Shown here piece after piece: positions 60,350-64,000 of a DNA stretch of 64,000 nucleotides. Every line of letters begins with the position of its first letter. The first letter of the stretch is position 1. The translations under genes and the position numbers were made by a program. Origin of the DNA: Leifsonia sp052114085 (lineage in GTDB: Bacteria; Actinomycetota; Actinomycetes; Actinomycetales; Microbacteriaceae). The notes below the pieces were generated by a model. The model saw only the letters and a program-made list of their open reading frames with translations, ran no database searches and was not told the DNA's origin. The stretch is taken from contig NZ_JBFREB010000001.1 of assembly GCF_052114085.1 (NCBI RefSeq), forward strand, positions 2,480,001-2,544,000. The letters run 5' to 3'.

Positions 60350-60598
60350 ATGGCCATCACAGCAAGCGAGGCTCGCAGCGACCTGTTCGGCCTCATCGAA
60401 CGCGTCAACCTCGACCAGACTGAAGTCGAGATCACATCCAAGCGCGGGTCGGCCGTGCTGATGTCGAAGGACGAGTACGACGCGCTCCTTGAGACCACCT
60501 ACCTCCTGCGCTCCCCTAAGAACGCACGACGCCTCATCGACGCCATTGAAAGCGCACGCGCGGGAGACATCACCGAGCACGACCTGACCGGTGAGTGA
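60350..60598 (+). CDS. yefM: YefM-family antitoxin
   Basis: The 82-residue protein (MAITASEARSDLFGLIERVNLDQTEVEITSKRGSAVLMSKDEYDALLETTYLL) matches YefM along its length. GGAGGAATC before the ATG. It neutralises YoeB and represses the pair. Eight-base overlap with the toxin gene. Confidence 0.95.
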   Translation: MAITASEARSDLFGLIERVNLDQTEVEITSKRGSAVLMSKDEYDALLETTYLLRSPKNARRLIDAIESARAGDITEHDLTGE

Positions 60599-60857
60599 CC
60601 GCAAGCTCGCCTGGACCGCCGGCGGCTGGGAGGACTACCTCTACTGGCAAGGCCAGGACCGGCGAACACTGAAGCGGATCAACCTCCTGATCGAGGACAT
60701 CCTGCGCGATGACCCGTTCGAGGGCGTCGGTAAGCCGGAGCCGCTGAAGCATGCGCTGGCCGGGGCGTGGTCGCGACGCATCGACGAAGCGAATCGGCTT
60801 GTCTACCTCGTCGATGATGTCTACGTGATAGTTCTGCAGGCTCGGTATCACTACTGA
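60591..60857 (+). CDS. yoeB: YoeB-family toxin (ribosome-dependent RNase)
   Basis: The 88-residue protein has the Txe/YoeB pattern WEDYLYWQGQDRRTLKRINLLIEDILRDDPFEGVGKPEPLKH and the catalytic Glu (KPEPL), Arg (WSRRI) and His (RYHY) positions. It cuts mRNA on the ribosome. GTG start. Cargo of the remnant island. Confidence 0.95.
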   Translation: MSDRKLAWTAGGWEDYLYWQGQDRRTLKRINLLIEDILRDDPFEGVGKPEPLKHALAGAWSRRIDEANRLVYLVDDVYVIVLQARYHY

Positions 60858-61037
60858 CGGGAAGACGCTCGGTCCCACTTATCCTCCTTGATGCGCCGCG
60901 AGGTGCAGCGCTGCTCGAGGGCAGGCCGCGGCGCTTTACCCGTGGACTCGGCGGCGCGCCGCGAGCCCGCGCCAGGTCTCCTTTGTGGTGGAGGCTCGGA
61001 TGGCAACGGTTGAGCTCGCGGGGTCGGTGGCCTAGGT

Positions 61038-61721
61038 TTGCTGACCGGGGCACATGTCCCGGAACGGTTGGGGCGAGTGGCCGAGCAGATTACTTCCAAG
61101 CAGTTCCATGAGGCTCCGGGCACGAGTGGCTGGCATGTCTTGTATGGAGGCGCACAGACCGTGTTCACCACCGGGTCGTTCGCAATCGGAGTGGAGTTCG
61201 TTCGCCGCATCGCCAACGAGGTCGTCGACGTGGGTCGAGAACCCGACATCGATCTGCGGCCTGAGGCGGTCGTCGTCCGTACCGCTGCAACAGTGAACGG
61301 GCGTCTCGACGGCTCCGATGTCGAGCTCGTGCAGCGTGTCTCGGCGATTGCCGACAAGATGGGCATCGCCCCCGATCCGTCGCTGTTGCACACGATCCAG
61401 ATCGCCGTCGCCGAGGCGGAGGGCGTGCGCACTCGCGATTTCTGGATCGCCGCGCTCGGATACGAGGAGGTGGGAGGACTCCTGGTCGATCCGCTGCGGC
61501 GCGGACCGCGACTTTGGTTCGACGAAATCGCTTTGTCCGGCCGCGGCAGGACGCACATCGATGTGGCAGTCCCTAACGATCAGGCCCAAGAACGGGTCGC
61601 CGCCGTCGAGGCCGCGGGCGGCCGACTGGCCGATGGCTCGCACGCTCCCGACTGGTGGACCCTGGCATCCCCGGACAACCACGGTATCGACATCGCGGCA
61701 TGGGGAGATGGGGAGGGCTGA
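61038..61721 (+). CDS. Pterin-dehydratase-like plus VOC domain fusion protein
   Basis: The 227-residue protein has an N-terminal half like 4a-hydroxytetrahydrobiopterin dehydratase (GWHVL, TGSFAIGVEFVRRIANEVVD, EPDIDLRPEAVVVRT) and a C-terminal VOC half (VRTRDFWIAALGYEEV, HIDVAVPND, WWTLASPDNHGIDIAAW). The catalytic histidine pair of true dehydratases is not complete. Start uncertain: TTG at 61038 or GTG at 61077. Lies between the att-like repeats. Confidence 0.78.
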   Translation: MLTGAHVPERLGRVAEQITSKQFHEAPGTSGWHVLYGGAQTVFTTGSFAIGVEFVRRIANEVVDVGREPDIDLRPEAVVVRTAATVNGRLDGSDVELVQRVSAIADKMGIAPDPSLLHTIQIAVAEAEGVRTRDFWIAALGYEEVGGLLVDPLRRGPRLWFDEIALSGRGRTHIDVAVPNDQAQERVAAVEAAGGRLADGSHAPDWWTLASPDNHGIDIAAWGDGEG

Positions 61722-61831
61722 TCTGGTCGGTGTCCCGCCCTCAGACCACCCCTCGGCTCGTGATCCGTGCCCACACTTTGCCCACAGTTGGTCGAGATCC
61801 CATGCGATGACAATGGTCTTCTGTCATTCCA

Positions 61832-61872
61832 AATCCGCGGGTCGTGGGTTCGAGCCCCACCGGGCCCACCCT
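61832..61872 (+). repeat. att-like direct repeat, right copy
   Basis: Perfect 41-bp copy of 60119-60159 without the 5' half of the tRNA, thus not a functional tRNA. It marks the other end of an integrated element of about 1.7 kb. Confidence 0.9.
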
Positions 61873-61975
61873 CACAAGCATTGGGATTCGAGGCCGTCAG
61901 CCTGGAGCGTGCTGGGTTCGACCTGCACGAGCAGGGCGCACATGTCGCCTCGAGAATCCCCACGGTGATTGCCTC

Positions 61976-62254
61976 TCACGCCCGCCTGAGGAGCACGTCG
62001 AGAATCTCACCGACGGCGACTTCGTCCAGGCCCTCCCTGCGGATCGGCTGGTTCGGATGCAGCTCATAGAAATTGCGACTGCCAACCCGACGGCGCGTCA
62101 GGTATCCGCTTTCGACCAAATCTCCGACTATCCGATGTGCCGCACGTTCCTGCACGCCCACACTTTCGGCGATCTCGCGGATCCGGATCCCAGGGTGGCG
62201 AGCGACGCAGTACAGGGCATGCATGTGATTAGTCAGAAAACCCCACTGAGCCAT
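61976..62254 (-). CDS. Winged-helix regulator, 92 residues
   Basis: The protein (WGFLTNHMHALYCVARHPGIRIREIAESVGVQERAAHRIVGDLVESGYLTRRRVGSRNFYELHP) is a compact MarR/ArsR-like winged helix. It diverges from the DUF4386 gene with an inverted repeat between them, suggesting local regulation. Confidence 0.85.
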   Translation of the reverse strand: MAQWGFLTNHMHALYCVARHPGIRIREIAESVGVQERAAHRIVGDLVESGYLTRRRVGSRNFYELHPNQPIRREGLDEVAVGEILDVLLRRA

Positions 62255-62256
62255 TG

Positions 62257-62317
62257 CGCTATCCTCCTGTCATTTGAGACATGTCTACATTGCCATGTCG
62301 TGTACAACAGGATAGCG
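62257..62317. promoter_or_regulatory. Inverted repeats in the divergent regulator/DUF4386 region
   Basis: Outer arms CGCTATCCT / AGGATAGCG, with an inner GACATG-N10-CATGTC. They lie between the two starts and may be the operator of the winged-helix protein. Confidence 0.6.
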
Positions 62318-62346
62318 TTGCCAATGCACCTTCTAAGGAGCACACC

Positions 62347-63123
62347 ATGGCCGCCAACACCGAAATCACCCCTCCTGTCAGGATTCCCATTCCGCGGGGC
62401 CGAATGCGCCCGACGAGGCGAATCTCCCTGAGCGTCGGCATCTTGTACGTACTCACGTTCGTGTCCATCCCGACACTGGGGCTGTACGCGCCCATCAAAG
62501 AAAACGTCCGCACCTTCATCCTGGGAACCGCTGGAAGCACATCGGCATTGCAGGTGGGGGTGCTGTCCGAAGTCATTGTCGGCCTGGCCGGCATCAGCAC
62601 GGCCGTAGTGCTTTACCCGCTGACCAAACGGATCAGTCAGACCGCCGCCCTGGGGTTGGTTGCCGCCCGGCTCTTGGAAACCTGCCTCATCTTCGTCAGC
62701 GTCGTCAGCCTGCTTACGATCATGACTCTGCGGAGCGACCTTGCTGGAGCCCCCGGGACAAGCCCAGCGATGCTGGCCACGATGGGTCATGGCCTGCTTG
62801 CGAACTACACCTGGACGTTCCTGCTCTCGCAAAGCCTGATGCCCGTCGCCTGCGACCTGCTCCTGGGCTACCTGCTGTTCCGCTCCGCCCTCGTTCCCCG
62901 GATCTTCCCGATCGTCGCCTTCATCGGCGCACCCCTGCTCCTCGCCTCCGACATCGCGGTCTTCTTCGGCGCATACTCCCCGGTGTCCCCGATCGCGGTT
63001 CTCGCCGCGCTGCCCGTCGCCGTGTTCGAACTGTCCCTCGGCATCTGGTTGATCATCAAGGGGTTCAAGACCACGCCGCTGACACTCGGATACGACGCAA
63101 TCGGCCAGCCCGCAGGAGCCTGA
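62347..63123 (+). CDS. DUF4386 membrane protein
   Basis: The 258-residue protein has about six membrane helices (LSVGILYVLTFVSIPTLGLYAPI; GVLSEVIVGLAGISTAVVLYPL; and others) in the DUF4386 pattern. Function unknown. AAGGAG precedes the ATG at 62347. GC is lower than in the core region, hinting at transfer. Confidence 0.87.
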   Translation: MAANTEITPPVRIPIPRGRMRPTRRISLSVGILYVLTFVSIPTLGLYAPIKENVRTFILGTAGSTSALQVGVLSEVIVGLAGISTAVVLYPLTKRISQTAALGLVAARLLETCLIFVSVVSLLTIMTLRSDLAGAPGTSPAMLATMGHGLLANYTWTFLLSQSLMPVACDLLLGYLLFRSALVPRIFPIVAFIGAPLLLASDIAVFFGAYSPVSPIAVLAALPVAVFELSLGIWLIIKGFKTTPLTLGYDAIGQPAGA

Positions 63124-63188
63124 ACGTCGGCACCACAACGATGCCCCTGCCGCCCATCACCCTCAGCTGTCGGCTCACTCCGCGCGAA

Positions 63189-64000
63189 TCAGTTTGGGGC
63201 GAATCGAAGTAGGGCGTTGCGTGCCCGGATTCCCACGCCCGTGGCCGGCACCAGGAAGTGCGACGCGATGACCGACCCCCGCTGGGCCCGACGGACTCGG
63301 CGCCGGTGGGTACGCTCGTAGTCGCTGAACGCGACGGCGTGGTCGTCCCCGTGGGACGCGAGCGCAGCGGCAAGGGTGCGCGCGGCGATGATGGCATTAC
63401 TGGATCCCTCCCCGAGGAGAGAAAGACAACTGGCCGCGTCGCCGACCAACACGATTCGGCCGTGGTGCCAGGTGGGAAGCGCAATGCGTGTGACCGCATC
63501 CAGGTAGACATCGCCGGCGTCTCGCCAGCGATCCAGCATCGTGGGCGCCAGCCATCCGACGTGAGCATAGGCGTCCGTGACGAGCTTCTTGGCGGCGGCC
63601 CGGTCGCCCGGAGCGACCAGATGATCTGTGCGGAAGATGAACGCCGCGCCGGGGTGTCCGCCTGCCGGATGCACGGCGAGCATGCGGCCGGGCTCGTTGT
63701 AGATCAGAACGGAGGACGGATCAGCGATGTCGATGTCGGTCCGAATGGTTCCGACCGCCAAGCCGAATGGTCGAGCAAAGGCGGTCTCCGGCCCGAACAC
63801 CAGCCGTCGAACGGTCGAATATAGACCGTCGGCGCCGACGACGAGATCAAACCGGCGATCTGCTGACCGCTCGAAGGACACATCGACACCGTCGGCGTCC
63901 TGGGCTAGAGCAGTGACCGTGTCACCTGACAGCAAGTGCACGGATGGCAGCACCGCATCGAGCAACGTTGAAGCCAAGTCCGCTCGGGCGATCTCGATCT
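63189..64000 (-). CDS. FAD-dependent monooxygenase, 5' end beyond the window
   Basis: The C-terminal 270 or so residues are present. DLVVGADGLYSTVRRLVFG and GRIVLVGDAASCLSLLGEGSSNAIIAARTLA are the FAD/NAD-contacting motifs of PHBH/TetX-like monooxygenases. The reading frame stays open to 64000 with EIARADLASTLLDAVLP, the usual segment after the missing GxGxxG. Substrate unknown. Confidence 0.9.
   Translation of the reverse strand, partial: IEIARADLASTLLDAVLPSVHLLSGDTVTALAQDADGVDVSFERSADRRFDLVVGADGLYSTVRRLVFGPETAFARPFGLAVGTIRTDIDIADPSSVLIYNEPGRMLAVHPAGGHPGAAFIFRTDHLVAPGDRAAAKKLVTDAYAHVGWLAPTMLDRWRDAGDVYLDAVTRIALPTWHHGRIVLVGDAASCLSLLGEGSSNAIIAARTLAAALASHGDDHAVAFSDYERTHRRRVRRAQRGSVIASHFLVPATGVGIRARNALLRFAPN

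Noticed and set aside
61832..61872. Second tRNA-Lys gene
   Set aside because: Only the 3' half of the tRNA is present; D-arm and 5' acceptor are missing, so it is an attachment-site copy.

Overview
The window is high-GC DNA with dense, often overlapping genes (many ATGA and GTGA junctions) and actinobacterial markers: CarD next to an LpqE-like lipoprotein, DUF3263, a SenX3/RegX3-type pair with PhoU, an RskA-type anti-sigma factor, an IspD-IspF fusion and a GlnR-like regulator. The overall style suggests Micrococcales, most likely Microbacteriaceae (Leifsonia-like). The genus is inference.

Layout. 1-5250: a frameshifted lipoprotein gene, a Phd/PIN toxin-antitoxin pair, groEL under a perfect CIRCE operator, a cold-shock gene, a nitroreductase and msrB. 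5430-7510: DUF3263, a LytR_C protein, a YdcZ-type exporter and an unlisted 40-residue ORF. 7518-12747: a branched-chain 2-oxo acid dehydrogenase operon (E1a-E1b-E2), with a divergent Lrp/AsnC regulator and ltrA. 12733-13199: a gene-poor segment bounded by a 21-bp direct repeat. 13200-23819: a phenylacetate catabolon (thiolase, PaaF-, PaaH-, PaaI-like, PaaZ, a TetR repressor, PaaABCDE, PaaG-like). Two matching palindromic operators link its two divergent promoters. No phenylacetate-CoA ligase (paaK) gene is present. 23868-31617: maltokinase-like, M23 peptidase, signal peptidase I, a siderophore-interacting protein under an IdeR-type box, a YciI protein, a carboxylesterase and two small proteins. 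31630-41309: tRNA-Thr, a DsbA-like protein, a MsiK/UgpC-type sugar ATPase, a DUF4032 kinase-like protein, then rlmB-cysS-NTF2-ispDF-carD and divergent lpqE.

41378-56862 is a phosphate block: regX3-senX3, phoU, then (after gpmA, a methyltransferase, a YgfZ protein, a nitrobindin-like protein and small membrane proteins) a GlnR-like regulator, ppk, a Nudix-phosphatase MutT1 and pstSCAB. PHO-box-like direct repeats with 11-bp spacing lie before phoU, ppk and pstS, so the SenX3/RegX3 pair probably controls the block. 56881-60026 holds a VOC/MarR pair with twin palindromes and a SigK/RskA pair.

The right end (60083-64000) is accessory. A tRNA-Lys gene is followed by a truncated tyrosine-integrase remnant and a YefM/YoeB toxin-antitoxin pair. 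A perfect 41-bp copy of the tRNA 3' end at 61832-61872 marks the far side of a shrunken integrated element. Beyond it are a winged-helix regulator, a DUF4386 membrane protein and a partial FAD monooxygenase that runs off the window.

Two families of dispersed repeats sit at convergent gene junctions: hairpins at 18502 and 44079, and a 70-bp non-hairpin repeat at 6359 and 23832.
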